The position numbers and the translations under genes were made by a program. A stretch of 64,000 bases of DNA from Claveliimonas monacensis (GTDB lineage: Bacteria; Bacillota; Clostridia; Lachnospirales; Lachnospiraceae). Below, one piece after another: positions 1 through 7,241 of this stretch; the stretch's first letter is position 1, and each line of letters starts with the position of its first letter. The stretch spans positions 1 through 64,000 of the forward strand of contig NZ_JADCKL010000007.1 in assembly GCF_014982975.1 (NCBI RefSeq), written 5' to 3'. Under the pieces are notes generated by a model. The model made no database searches, was not told where the DNA came from, and was given only the letters and a program-made list of their open reading frames with translations.

Positions 1-137
1 TTGGCGCAGACTCTTTTGTATGCGGCGTTCATGTTGTCTTTGGACAATATCTTTTCCAACAGTTCTGACATTGCCTTGTGTGCTTTTCTCCTTTCCGTTT
101 CCATGGATTCGCCATAAGTTGTGCAGTACCTGCTCAT
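1..137 (-). CDS. ltrA: Group II intron reverse transcriptase/maturase, N-terminal fragment
   Basis: The N-terminal 45 or so codons of an intron-encoded reverse transcriptase/maturase, cut by the left window edge. Visible residues include the run MSELLEKILSKDNMNAAYKR, typical of bacterial group II intron proteins just before the reverse transcriptase domain. Two in-frame ATGs are possible, at 137 and 104; the first gives a slightly longer N-terminus, and neither has a strong ribosome binding site. The protein normally helps splice its own intron and copies it into new DNA sites. The catalytic YADD region, maturase X domain and any endonuclease domain lie outside the window. Confidence 0.8.
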   Translation of the reverse strand, partial: MSRYCTTYGESMETERRKAHKAMSELLEKILSKDNMNAAYKRVCA

Positions 138-574
138 TTACGTTTCGCCCTTTCTGCTGTCAGGTATTCCATGGAGCATACATTTGATTACACGGTTACA
201 TTGTTCAGCCCTTCAGCAACGCCTATCTCAAGGCTCTGCCTACTACGGCTTCTGCTGACTTCTCACAGTTCGTTGTTACTACGGTGAGATTTCCCCGCCT
301 GTGAGACCTCACGGGATAAGCCTGCCAGTCTTTCCTCGTCTACCTGCCTGATCTACGCACATGGGTTACGATTGCCTTTTGGACTTCGCTGTCTGCGGGC
401 AGCTTATCCGCCATGTACGCCTTATATCAGGTTTCTGTCCGTCAGGCTACGATTTCGCTATCCCTTCTTCTCGCCTGTACCTCACGATACAAACCTTGGG
501 AGTCGCTCTGGGGTTCGTCGGCAACTACGCCCCTTGTGGACTTTCACCACAGACTGACGGCATGCCCGTCATAC
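1..574 (-). mobile_element. Group IIC intron, 5' part (truncated by the window edge)
   Basis: Read on the minus strand from about 574, the sequence begins GTATGACGGGCATGCC, followed by CAGTCTGTGGTGAAAGTCC. This resembles the start of the group IIC intron of Oceanobacillus iheyensis as I remember it (GTGTGCCCGGCATGGG, then CAGTCTATAGGGTGAGAGTCC). Nearer the ORF, GAAGTCAGCAGAAGCCGTAGTA matches the domain IV entry sequence of that class in pieces. The maturase ORF begins at about 137 and runs off the left edge. The intron lies immediately behind a Rho-independent terminator, the preferred target of class C introns. Plus-strand ORFs here are shadows of the structured RNA. The 3' half, including domains V and VI, is outside the window, so activity cannot be judged. 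Confidence 0.85.
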
Positions 575-577
575 TGC

Positions 578-613
578 AAAAGGCGGCAGGAGCGGACACA
601 CACTCCTGCCGCC
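578..613 (-). terminator. Rho-independent terminator of the Uma2 gene; intron target site
   Basis: On the minus strand an 11-bp perfect stem, GGCGGCAGGAG (613-603) with CTCCTGCCGCC (592-582), encloses a 10-nt loop and is followed by TTTTGCAG. It sits about 40 bp beyond the Uma2 stop codon. The group IIC intron starts directly after the T-run, at about 574, which is how class C introns choose sites. Confidence 0.9.
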
Positions 614-653
614 GTATTCTGTTTTCAGTATAGAGGACAAATCTTACAATCTC

Positions 654-1235
654 CTAACAAAAGCGAAGTCTCCCTAAGATTTCCTGGAAATCGATCTCAA
701 GGCTGCCCTCGAAAATTCCCACAGGCACTTTATCTTGAAAAGTGTACATGGAAATGCCGGGAATATCCTCCCCCTCGAACCGATAGGTAATGACTGCCTT
801 CTTGTCCGGATCCACGATCCAGTATTCCCGGACTCCGGCGTTCATATATTTCTGCACCTTCAACGTACAGTCTTTCTTTCTGGTGGAGGGGGACAGGATC
901 TCTATACACAGATCCGGCTGCACCATGGTCCTGTCGTCACAGTCAAGCTGTACATCCAGAGGGAACTGGACGACCCGGCAGGATCCTTTGTTAGCTCTGA
1001 TATAATTCACAAGCTCAACAGACAGTTCCATAATCAGCTCCTGGTGCGTGTAGCCGGGCGCCTCCATATAGATCAGCTCCCCGTCTATGAGCTCAGCCCT
1101 CACCTCGTCCGGAAGCCTGCGGTAATCCTCCACCGTAAACTCCCCCTGCCTTTTTGCCGCGTAAAGAGCCATCTCCTCCCGGGCCATTCCCAGCTCTTCT
1201 CCTCTTTTTTCCAGTTCTTCATAAAACGATGACAT
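654..1235 (-). CDS. Uma2 family (DUF820) putative restriction endonuclease-like protein
   Basis: A 193-residue protein of the Uma2/DUF820 family, which has a PD-(D/E)XK nuclease fold; the cellular role is not established. Visible family marks are LIDGELIYMEAPGYTH (about residues 50-65), the PDLCIEILSPSTR core (about 128-140) with Asp and Glu of the predicted active site, and the following KYMNAGVREYWIVDP segment with a Lys. Residues 1-35 form a short charged helix. The start has a GAGGAGG site just upstream. It is transcribed alone, from a consensus promoter at 1277-1306 to the terminator at 578-613. Such proteins are often scattered single genes; no toxin, antitoxin or methylase partner is seen here. 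Confidence 0.85.
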   Translation of the reverse strand: MSSFYEELEKRGEELGMAREEMALYAAKRQGEFTVEDYRRLPDEVRAELIDGELIYMEAPGYTHQELIMELSVELVNYIRANKGSCRVVQFPLDVQLDCDDRTMVQPDLCIEILSPSTRKKDCTLKVQKYMNAGVREYWIVDPDKKAVITYRFEGEDIPGISMYTFQDKVPVGIFEGSLEIDFQEILGRLRFC

Positions 1236-1276
1236 AGGCTTTCCTCCTCTTCATATGTTTACTATTTATGTAATTC

Positions 1277-1306
1277 ATTATAGATTATGGAAACATTTAT
1301 TGTCAA
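1277..1306 (-). promoter_or_regulatory. Sigma-A type promoter for the Uma2 gene
   Basis: On the minus strand TTGACA (1306-1301) and TATAAT (1282-1277) are separated by 18 bp. Both hexamers match the consensus exactly. It lies about 40 bp upstream of the Uma2 start codon. Confidence 0.75.
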
Positions 1307-1311
1307 CTTAT

Positions 1312-2244
1312 TTATACAACTGGAAGGCAGATCTTCACCTCCACTCCAGGTTCCCTGCGCCGGATAGTCATAAAACCGTCATGCTGCAGGATGATTTCCC
1401 TGGCCAGATAAAGGCCGATACCAAAGCCTTCAAAAGAGGTTGTCCGTCTGCCTCTGTAAAACCGCTGGAACACCAGGGTTTCCTCCCCCTCTTCCATGCC
1501 GATCCCTTCGTCCGCCACCTGGATGGTCAGATACATCTCACTTAAGGAGACTTCCACCCAGATCCTTCCTTTTTCATGGCTGTACTTCACACTGTTGTCC
1601 AGCACATTCCACAGAGCCTCCCCCAGCCAGCCCGGGTCATGGGGACAGGACAGGCCCTCCGGTATCTGCGCACAGATTGTAAGTTCCTTTTTCTTTGCCG
1701 CTATATGCAGCCGGTCAAGAGCGCACTCCAGTGTCCCTCCAATATCCGTCTCTTCTTTTCGTATACGGATCATCCGGTTTTCCAGCCGGGACATCTTAAT
1801 AAATTCCTCTGTGAGAAACTGCAATTTTTCCTGGGAAGTGCGGACTGCATCCAGGTAGAACGGGGCCGGAGAGTCTGCCGGAAGTTTCCTGTCCGAAAGC
1901 TCCCCCTCCAGAAGTTCCAGATAAGTCCCTGCGTTTGCCAGCGGGGTGCGCATCTGGTGTGCGATCTCCGTGATCAGCTTCTGGATCCGGCTGCGGCTCT
2001 CCTCGAGTTCCTGCTGCCGCCCCCGGGACATGCGCTGGATCCGCACAAGCATATGCTCCATGCGGGCGTACAGCGTCTCCTCCCCCGCCCCTGTCTCCTG
2101 TATCTCCTTTTCATCCAGCACATCTTTGATAAGGCCGGACAGGGCTTCCAGCTCTGCCGCTCTCCTTTTTCTCTGTATATACAGAACAAGAGGCAGGGTG
2201 CCTCCTGCTCCGATGACTGCTCCTGCTGCCATCCACAGCCACAT
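1312..2244 (-). CDS. Two-component sensor histidine kinase
   Basis: A membrane-anchored histidine kinase of about 310 residues, working with the response regulator encoded just upstream. One N-terminal transmembrane helix (about residues 4-23) leads straight to a coiled linker, so there is little or no extracellular sensor. The phosphorylated His is in EIAHQMRTPLANA (about residue 96). An ATPase domain follows with VLDNSVKYSHE (N box), VADEGIGM (G1) and GFGIGLYLAREI (G2). The open frame extends further upstream, but ATG 2244 has a GGGAGG site and begins 16 nt after the regulator stop. The small sensor resembles intramembrane-sensing kinases (BceS/VanS-like) that detect cell-envelope stress, but no target gene is adjacent. 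Confidence 0.85.
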   Translation of the reverse strand: MWLWMAAGAVIGAGGTLPLVLYIQRKRRAAELEALSGLIKDVLDEKEIQETGAGEETLYARMEHMLVRIQRMSRGRQQELEESRSRIQKLITEIAHQMRTPLANAGTYLELLEGELSDRKLPADSPAPFYLDAVRTSQEKLQFLTEEFIKMSRLENRMIRIRKEETDIGGTLECALDRLHIAAKKKELTICAQIPEGLSCPHDPGWLGEALWNVLDNSVKYSHEKGRIWVEVSLSEMYLTIQVADEGIGMEEGEETLVFQRFYRGRRTTSFEGFGIGLYLAREIILQHDGFMTIRRREPGVEVKICLPVV

Positions 2245-2260
2245 AAAAACCGCCTCCCTT

Positions 2261-2923
2261 TTACTCCCCGAAACGGTAGCCAAAGCCAAAGACATTGGTA
2301 ATATAGCTTTCCTGCCCCGGCCGTGTATCAATCTTTCTGCGGAGCCGGTTCACAGTAACACTTACTGTCCCCTCTCCCACAAACTGTCCGTCCATATCCC
2401 AGATCTGCTCCAGGATACTCTCCTTTTCCAGCACTCTCCCCTTATTTCTCATAAAAAGTTCCAGGAGCCTGTACTCCCTGGGCGTAAGGGCAACCTTCTC
2501 CCCGGCCAGGTACACTTCCTTCTTCTCCGGGCAGAGCGTAAGGTCACGGAATGTCAGGGTATCCTGTCCGGCTGTCCGCCTAAGGACAGCGCGGATCCTC
2601 TTTAACAGCACCTTCATAGGGAACGGCTTTACCACATAATCGTCCGCCCCCGCGTCAAAAGCTGCCAGCATGTCGTCCTCCTCGTCCCGTGCAGTGAGGA
2701 AAATAGCCGGGATATGTCCTCTTTTTTGCATCTCCCGGTACAGGCTGATCCCGTCCCCGTCGGGAAGGGTAATGTCCACAAGGAGGAGCGACACGCCAGG
2801 GTCCACCGTCTGCAAAGCCTCCCGGCAGGAGCGGGCTCTGACTGCCTCAAATCCCTCTTTTTCAAGGAAAATCTCCAGTGCCTGTCCCAGGAGCTGGTCA
2901 TCTTCTATGATCCCGATCTTCAC
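2261..2923 (-). CDS. OmpR/PhoB family response regulator
   Basis: A 220-residue response regulator and DNA-binding protein. The receiver domain (1-115) has the acidic pair EDD near residue 7, the phosphorylated Asp at about 50 (LLLVDITLPDGDG), Thr in FLTARD and Lys in VVKPF. The C-terminal winged helix of OmpR type (about 125-220) includes LTPREYRLLELFMRNKGRV and ends with the usual VFGFGYRF. It forms an operon with the histidine kinase 16 nt downstream, which should phosphorylate it. A promoter-like pair lies at 2996-3024. The regulated genes are not evident from the neighbourhood. Confidence 0.9.
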   Translation of the reverse strand: MKIGIIEDDQLLGQALEIFLEKEGFEAVRARSCREALQTVDPGVSLLLVDITLPDGDGISLYREMQKRGHIPAIFLTARDEEDDMLAAFDAGADDYVVKPFPMKVLLKRIRAVLRRTAGQDTLTFRDLTLCPEKKEVYLAGEKVALTPREYRLLELFMRNKGRVLEKESILEQIWDMDGQFVGEGTVSVTVNRLRRKIDTRPGQESYITNVFGFGYRFGE

Positions 2924-2995
2924 CCTGTCATCCTCCTTTCTTCACTGTCACTTTCTTTCCGCATCTCACTGTAGACAAAATACTATGCTGCCGCT

Positions 2996-3024
2996 ATCAT
3001 ACCATATATGACGGTTCCTGTAAA
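2996..3024 (-). promoter_or_regulatory. Promoter for the two-component operon
   Basis: On the minus strand TTTACA (3024-3019) and TATGAT (3001-2996) are 17 bp apart, about 70 bp before the regulator start. Each hexamer has one mismatch to consensus. Confidence 0.55.
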
Positions 3025-3049
3025 AAAAGAAAACTTTTTTCCAGAAATC

Positions 3050-3078
3050 TGTAACAAAAGTAGGGTCTTGTACGTCTA
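3050..3078 (+). promoter_or_regulatory. ECF-type promoter, probably autoregulated
   Basis: TGTAAC at 3050-3055 and CGTCTA at 3073-3078 are separated by 17 bp. This fits the AAC-bearing -35 and CGTC -10 pattern recognised by many ECF sigma factors (for example the SigW group) rather than sigma-A. It lies 29 bp upstream of the start of the sigma gene, suggesting positive autoregulation. Confidence 0.6.
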
Positions 3079-3106
3079 ACAGACAAAGAGGGGAGGTGAC
3101 GGCACA

Positions 3107-3616
3107 GTGAAAGCGGATTTTGAAGAACTTTATCAGCGATTTTTCAAGGATGTGTATCTGTTCGTCCTCTCCATGAGCAGGGATCCCCACACGGCAGAGG
3201 AAGTGACCCAGGAAACCTTTTTCCGGGCCTTAAAAGAGATCCGGCATTTTAGAGGCAACTGCTCCGTCACATCCTGGCTGTGCCAGATCGCCAGAAATCT
3301 CTATCTGGACCAGCTCCGGAAAAACCGGCGCCTGCTGCCGGAAAGCGATGTGGAAGAAAGCCTTGCTTCCCGGCAGTCCCCCTCCTCGGACGTGGCCGAG
3401 ACCTGTATCCAGAAAGAGGATGCCCTCTCCATCTACCGGATCCTCCACTGTCTGGATGAGCCCTACAAGGAGGTCTTTATCCTGCGGACGCTGGGGGAAC
3501 TCAGTTTCCGGGAGATCGGAGACATTTTCGGGAAACAGGAAAGCTGGGCCAGGGTCACCTACCACAGGGCAAGAATGAAGATTTTAAAAGAGCTGCCGGA
3601 TGGCAGCCTGCCTTAA
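3107..3616 (+). CDS. ECF-type RNA polymerase sigma factor
   Basis: A 169-residue sigma-70 family factor with only regions 2 and 4, the ECF layout. Region 2 (about 8-75) contains HTAEEVTQETFFRALKEI and SVTSWLCQIARNLYLDQLRK. Region 4 (about 110-165) is a helix-turn-helix with LDEPYKEVFILRTLGELSFREIG split over two helices. The start codon is GTG, 10 nt after a GAGGGGAGG site. The next gene, 24 nt downstream, is a zinc-finger anti-sigma factor with a membrane segment, so the pair probably responds to an envelope signal. The promoter at 3050-3078 suggests it transcribes its own operon. Regulon members other than this operon cannot be named. Confidence 0.9.
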   Translation: MKADFEELYQRFFKDVYLFVLSMSRDPHTAEEVTQETFFRALKEIRHFRGNCSVTSWLCQIARNLYLDQLRKNRRLLPESDVEESLASRQSPSSDVAETCIQKEDALSIYRILHCLDEPYKEVFILRTLGELSFREIGDIFGKQESWARVTYHRARMKILKELPDGSLP

Positions 3617-3640
3617 ATAAACAGAAAGGATGTGCTTATT

Positions 3641-4528
3641 ATGAAAATTTCCTGCGACATCATACGGGATCTGCTGCCCCTCTACAAAGACAATGTGTGC
3701 AGCGATGCCAGCAAAGACATGGTGGAAGATCATCTCTCCGTCTGCCAGGACTGCCAGGAATACTATGAGCAGATGAATACAGAGCTGCCAGAGATCGTCC
3801 CCCCTGAGGAGGCGGGGGATCCCTCAAAGGCGGACTGGGACTTTTTTAAAAAAGCATCCCGGAAGCTGACATTCCGGCAGCTCATCATCGGCGGCGTGGC
3901 TGCTGTGATCCTGCTTACCCTGTACACGCTCTGCACCTCTTCCGCTCCTTTTATCGTCTCTGCCAGGGAGAAAGTGACGGAGGCTGTGCCATTTCTGGAC
4001 AAAAGGATCCCCGTGGATGACGTGAAGGTCCAGGATGTATACCGGCTGGAAAACGGCGCCATCTACTGCTCCTTCACCGTGGACTCCTACATTTCCGCCT
4101 TTGACCGCCAGTATGTGGTGAAGGATGAAGGCAGCCCCCAAGTGGATTTCTCCGCATTCGGAGGTAATACCAACGGGATCTCCCTGCAGCGGTACTGGTC
4201 GGATTTCACCAAAGCAGAGGGCTACTCTTCTTCCTTCTACTTCCTTGTGCCGGAAGAGCTCTCCTACTACCGGGAAGATCCTGTGACAGCGGAGGAAAAA
4301 CTGACGCGCCAGACCTCCGACGGCGTCTATTTTGTGGGAAAAGGAGGTCGAATCCTGCCTCTCTACGAGAAGGGTGAGACCATCCCAGACGCCCCGGCGG
4401 ACATCGAGGCCAGGGTGCAGGAGGACACCCGGGAGTACAGCCTGGAAGAGGACGAATGGTCTGATGCTGACGCGCCAGACTATAACCATAACTACTGCTA
4501 CATCCTCTCTTTCAACGAAGAAAAGTAA
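3641..4528 (+). CDS. Membrane anti-sigma factor with N-terminal zinc finger (zf-HC2)
   Basis: The cytoplasmic N-terminus carries the anti-sigma zinc-finger pattern: CDIIRDLLPLY, then HLSVCQDCQEYY, giving the HxxxCxxC ligands. A single transmembrane helix (about residues 84-104, QLIIGGVAAVILLTLYTL) precedes an extracytoplasmic domain of about 190 residues of unknown fold. In this family the cytoplasmic domain holds the sigma factor inactive until a signal triggers release or proteolysis. ATG 3641 was chosen because AGAAAGGA sits 10 nt upstream; a GTG at 3632 would add three residues. It is co-transcribed with the ECF sigma gene and ends 8 bp before the terminator at 4536. Confidence 0.85.
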   Translation: MKISCDIIRDLLPLYKDNVCSDASKDMVEDHLSVCQDCQEYYEQMNTELPEIVPPEEAGDPSKADWDFFKKASRKLTFRQLIIGGVAAVILLTLYTLCTSSAPFIVSAREKVTEAVPFLDKRIPVDDVKVQDVYRLENGAIYCSFTVDSYISAFDRQYVVKDEGSPQVDFSAFGGNTNGISLQRYWSDFTKAEGYSSSFYFLVPEELSYYREDPVTAEEKLTRQTSDGVYFVGKGGRILPLYEKGETIPDAPADIEARVQEDTREYSLEEDEWSDADAPDYNHNYCYILSFNEEK

Positions 4529-4535
4529 GACAAAC

Positions 4536-4575
4536 GAAGACCCCTGCGGGCATCCATGCTCCTGCAGGGGTCTTC
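4536..4575. terminator. Bidirectional terminator between convergent genes
   Basis: A perfect 12-bp stem, GAAGACCCCTGC (4536-4547) with GCAGGGGTCTTC (4564-4575), and a 16-nt loop, lies between the anti-sigma gene (plus) and the epimerase-like gene (minus). T-runs are poor on both sides, so efficiency is uncertain. Confidence 0.65.
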
Positions 4576-4578
4576 CTG

Positions 4579-5487
4579 TTATGCAATTCTGATACGGTAC
4601 GCCGCCTCAAAGGCCTTTCCCGGCTCCAGGCTGTTCTCCCACTCCCTGTCCTTCAGCTCCCCGTCAAAGCCCTCTCTGTCGCATCTGCCGTACCAGGGCT
4701 CGATGCAGACAAAGGGAGCCTGCTTTTTCGGCGGGGACCAAAGGCCCACAAGGGGCGCGTCAAAGGACAGGGACAGATATTCTCTTCCCTTCGGGTCCAC
4801 AAAAGAGACGCTGCCGGCCTGTCCGTTTTCCAGGATCAGCGCATCCCCGTCAAAAAGGTGTTCTTCGATTGGAAGAAGTCCGTCCTTCAGCTCATATGTA
4901 ACTTCCTGCTCCGTGGCAAGTCCGTTCTGCCCGAATACCCGGTTGACAAAGGATCCCATCTTTTTGCCCTCTCTGTCCCGGATGCACAGGCTGTAGTCCG
5001 TCTGTTTTTCCCACGCTCGCAGAGGACAGCAGAAGGCCGGATGCCCTCCGATGGAAAAATACATGTCACTGTCTCCGGTATTTGTGATCCGCCACATCAC
5101 GCAGATCTCCTTTTCATCCAAACGGTATCCGATCTCCAGACGGAAAGGAAACGGATACACGCTTCTCGTCTCCTCATCATCCTCCAGGACAAACCAGGCC
5201 TCCTTTTGTGACACACTCGCCAGAACAAAATCTTTGTCCCGGGCAAAGCCGTGCTGTCCCATTGGATATTCCGTATCACCGATCCTGTATTTCTGATCCC
5301 GCACCTTGCCTATAAAGGGAAAAAGAACGGGGGATGTCCTTCCCCAGTAAGCGGGATCTGCGCACCACATATATTCTGTGCCTTTCGCTTTTTTCTTTAA
5401 AGATTTCAGCTCTGCTCCGTGCAGGCCGATCTGTGCCTCCAGCATTTCATTTTCCAGCCGGATCCTGATGTCTTCCTGTCCTGTCAT
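4579..5487 (-). CDS. Aldose 1-epimerase family protein (LacX-like)
   Basis: A 302-residue galactose mutarotase-superfamily protein. It begins with IRLENEMLEAQIGLHGAEL, and contains the typical PVLFPFIGKVRD and MGQHGFARDKDF segments, with the conserved His in GQHGFARD, and later FSIGGHPAFCCP with a second His. These match the LacX-like branch rather than GalM. The predicted role is interconversion of anomers of a sugar or sugar phosphate; the exact substrate is unknown. The gene follows the Nudix gene by only 4 nt and probably shares its transcript, ending at the terminator 3 bp downstream. Confidence 0.85.
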   Translation of the reverse strand: MTGQEDIRIRLENEMLEAQIGLHGAELKSLKKKAKGTEYMWCADPAYWGRTSPVLFPFIGKVRDQKYRIGDTEYPMGQHGFARDKDFVLASVSQKEAWFVLEDDEETRSVYPFPFRLEIGYRLDEKEICVMWRITNTGDSDMYFSIGGHPAFCCPLRAWEKQTDYSLCIRDREGKKMGSFVNRVFGQNGLATEQEVTYELKDGLLPIEEHLFDGDALILENGQAGSVSFVDPKGREYLSLSFDAPLVGLWSPPKKQAPFVCIEPWYGRCDREGFDGELKDREWENSLEPGKAFEAAYRIRIA

Positions 5488-5491
5488 CTTC

Positions 5492-6523
5492 TTACTTCTC
5501 CTTTCCTCTGTTAAAAAGGCAGTCGCCCACCATTTTCAGCTCATCCAGATACATGCAGTTTGGCAGGGTTCCCTCTTCCACCTGCCGCCAGCACTCTTTG
5601 AAGTCCATCCACCGCACCTCTTCCACCTCCGAGGCCTGCAGCGTGAGGGCCTTCTCGTCCACCGGTTCCCGGTAAATGTAGATGGCGCTCAGTTCATTGT
5701 CCCGGAAAGGCCTGCCGTAAAAGACATCCTCAAACCGTGCGCGCCGCATACCCACAAAGTGCAGCTCTTCCGCCCGGGCACGGATGCCTATCTCCTCGGA
5801 AAGTTCCCTGAGGGCAGCAGGGAGATAGTCATTCCCGGCCTCCACATGTCCTGCGGAGGAAATATCCCAGCACCCGGGATTGGAGTCCTTGCAGGCGCTT
5901 CTTTTCTGAAGCAGCAGATCCCAACCACTTCGGTCATTTTCCCGGACGATCCAGACGTGGGAGGTAGGATGCAGACTCCCCTCCAGGTGAGCCACTCCCC
6001 TCTCCCTGACAAGGCCGGTTTTCGTCCCGTCTTCATTTAAGATATCGAAAAGTTCCAGGGGTTCTCCGTCCAGAGCCGCCTCAAGAAGCGTGTCGCTTTT
6101 GTCGTAGACCAGCTTCAAGGAAAAGAAAGGCCATCCCTCATTCAGAAGACGGAAGAAGATCTTATCTCCCTCCCAGATATTGAGACGGAGCACCTCCTCC
6201 TTATCCACCCATTCAAGCTGTCCTTCGTCGCAGGGATGAGCCTCCCCTGTAAATCCGTCCGCCGTGTAGAGGGACATGTACTCAACGGTGTCCTCACCAT
6301 AGACAAAGGTAACGATCCCCCTGTACTGCCAGGAGGTGAGCGTATAGCCTGTCTCCTCCCACACTTCCCGCAGGAGACATTCCTCGGGACTTTCCTTCTC
6401 CTCAAAATGGCCGCCCACACCGATCCACTTGTCTTTATTTACATCATTTTTCTTCACCGTTCGGTGAAGCATCAGATACTTTCCATCCTGCTCAATGTAA
6501 CAGAGCGTGCTAAGTCTCGTCAT
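5492..6523 (-). CDS. Fused protein with two Nudix hydrolase domains
   Basis: A 343-residue protein with two Nudix domains in tandem. The first (about 1-150) is MutT-like with a complete box, GGHFEEKE then RE and EETGY. The second (about 165-335) resembles the YfcD/isopentenyl-diphosphate isomerase-like group, with SSAGHVEAGND followed by RELSEEIGI; the first Glu of the general box is replaced by Asn. Such enzymes cleave nucleoside diphosphates linked to other groups; the two halves may clean up different substrates. The start overlaps the niaR stop by 14 nt, hinting at translational coupling. The link to NiaR may suggest NAD-related metabolites, but that is inference. Each half alone is a normal family length. 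Confidence 0.85.
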   Translation of the reverse strand: MTRLSTLCYIEQDGKYLMLHRTVKKNDVNKDKWIGVGGHFEEKESPEECLLREVWEETGYTLTSWQYRGIVTFVYGEDTVEYMSLYTADGFTGEAHPCDEGQLEWVDKEEVLRLNIWEGDKIFFRLLNEGWPFFSLKLVYDKSDTLLEAALDGEPLELFDILNEDGTKTGLVRERGVAHLEGSLHPTSHVWIVRENDRSGWDLLLQKRSACKDSNPGCWDISSAGHVEAGNDYLPAALRELSEEIGIRARAEELHFVGMRRARFEDVFYGRPFRDNELSAIYIYREPVDEKALTLQASEVEEVRWMDFKECWRQVEEGTLPNCMYLDELKMVGDCLFNRGKEK

Positions 6524-7052
6524 TGTTCTCTCCTGTATCTTCCTTTTGTTCTACAAGAAATCCTCTTTTCCTTAATTCTTCCTCTATCATATCCAGCGTC
6601 TTCTCGCTGTCCGCCGTAACTTTATGATAGTGATAATTAGATGTAATATTTTTAAGAGGACTGGATTTTCCTCTTTCAATGTCATTCAGAAATTCTGTTA
6701 CTCTTCTTCTGGAATTGATATGCAGCTCCGCTTCCATATGTCCGTAAACTCTGTGATTTACCATGACATTTTCCACGTTTCCTCCCAGGTCCACAATGGC
6801 GCACAGTTCTTCACCAAGCTGCTCATCCGTGTGGTTCACCTTGAACACCCGGCTGACACTCTCCGGCCCGGTCAGTATATACCCCCGGTTGGTGGAAATG
6901 ATGTCATAGCCGGACGCCCGGATCAGTGCAACGTCCTGTACAATAACCTGCCGGCTCACATGATAGAGCTCTGCCAGGCTCTTTGCCGGAACCGGCCTGC
7001 GGGCCTCCTTGATCTGGCGGACAATGTCCGCTCTTCTCTCAGAACCTGTCAT
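6510..7052 (-). CDS. niaR: Niacin-responsive transcriptional repressor NiaR (HTH plus 3H domain)
   Basis: A 180-residue regulator. An N-terminal HTH_11 domain (about 5-60) includes SLAELYHVSRQVIVQDVALIR, and a C-terminal 3H domain carries the conserved histidines in VNHTDEQL, VNHRVYGH and NYHYHKV, which bind a metal in this family. NiaR proteins repress NAD synthesis or niacin uptake genes when niacin is plentiful. ATG 7052 has AGGAGG 9 nt upstream. Its promoter overlaps a perfect inverted repeat (7130-7149), so it may repress itself and the divergent transporter at 7242. The downstream Nudix and epimerase genes overlap or nearly touch it, forming one operon. Confidence 0.88.
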   Translation of the reverse strand: MTGSERRADIVRQIKEARRPVPAKSLAELYHVSRQVIVQDVALIRASGYDIISTNRGYILTGPESVSRVFKVNHTDEQLGEELCAIVDLGGNVENVMVNHRVYGHMEAELHINSRRRVTEFLNDIERGKSSPLKNITSNYHYHKVTADSEKTLDMIEEELRKRGFLVEQKEDTGENNDET

Positions 7053-7105
7053 GCTTCCTTCTGCCTCCTTTGCTTCTCTTTCTTCTGTCTTTCTTACTGT
7101 TTTCC

Positions 7106-7135
7106 ATTATACTATCTTCAGTTCCGACCTGTCCA
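7106..7135 (-). promoter_or_regulatory. Promoter of the niaR operon
   Basis: On the minus strand TATAAT (7111-7106) matches consensus and TGGACA (7135-7130) lies 18 bp upstream. The -35 hexamer falls inside the inverted repeat at 7130-7149, as expected for an autorepressed promoter. Confidence 0.6.
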
Positions 7136-7149
7136 GAGTATCCTGGACA
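7130..7149. promoter_or_regulatory. Candidate NiaR operator (inverted repeat)
   Basis: TGTCCAG at 7130-7136 and CTGGACA at 7143-7149 form a perfect 7-bp inverted repeat with a 6-bp spacer between niaR and the divergent transporter gene. It covers the -35 region of niaR. Assignment to NiaR rests on position only; I did not compare it with an operator collection. Confidence 0.5.
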
Positions 7150-7161
7150 CACGATAAAGTC

Positions 7162-7190
7162 TTGCGTCCTTTCATTCACTATGTTATACT
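7162..7190 (+). promoter_or_regulatory. Possible promoter of the EIIC-like transporter gene
   Basis: TTGCGT at 7162-7167 and TATACT at 7185-7190 are 17 bp apart, 52 bp before the start codon. The -35 match is partial. Confidence 0.45.
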
Positions 7191-7207
7191 GTTTAAGTTG
7201 TTAGTGT

Positions 7208-7221
7208 TTTATCATGATAAA
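7208..7221. promoter_or_regulatory. 14-bp perfect palindrome in the leader of the transporter gene
   Basis: TTTATCATGATAAA lies downstream of the possible promoter and 6 nt before the GAGGAG ribosome binding site. It could be a second operator. No regulator is assigned. Confidence 0.4.
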
Positions 7222-7241
7222 GTAGTAGAGGAGAAAAGTGT

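Noticed and set aside
78-790. Several plus-strand open frames of 60-125 codons before and across the Uma2 gene end
   Set aside because: They run antisense through the structured group II intron RNA and the terminator; such shadow ORFs are often annotated in intron copies. No ribosome binding sites fit.
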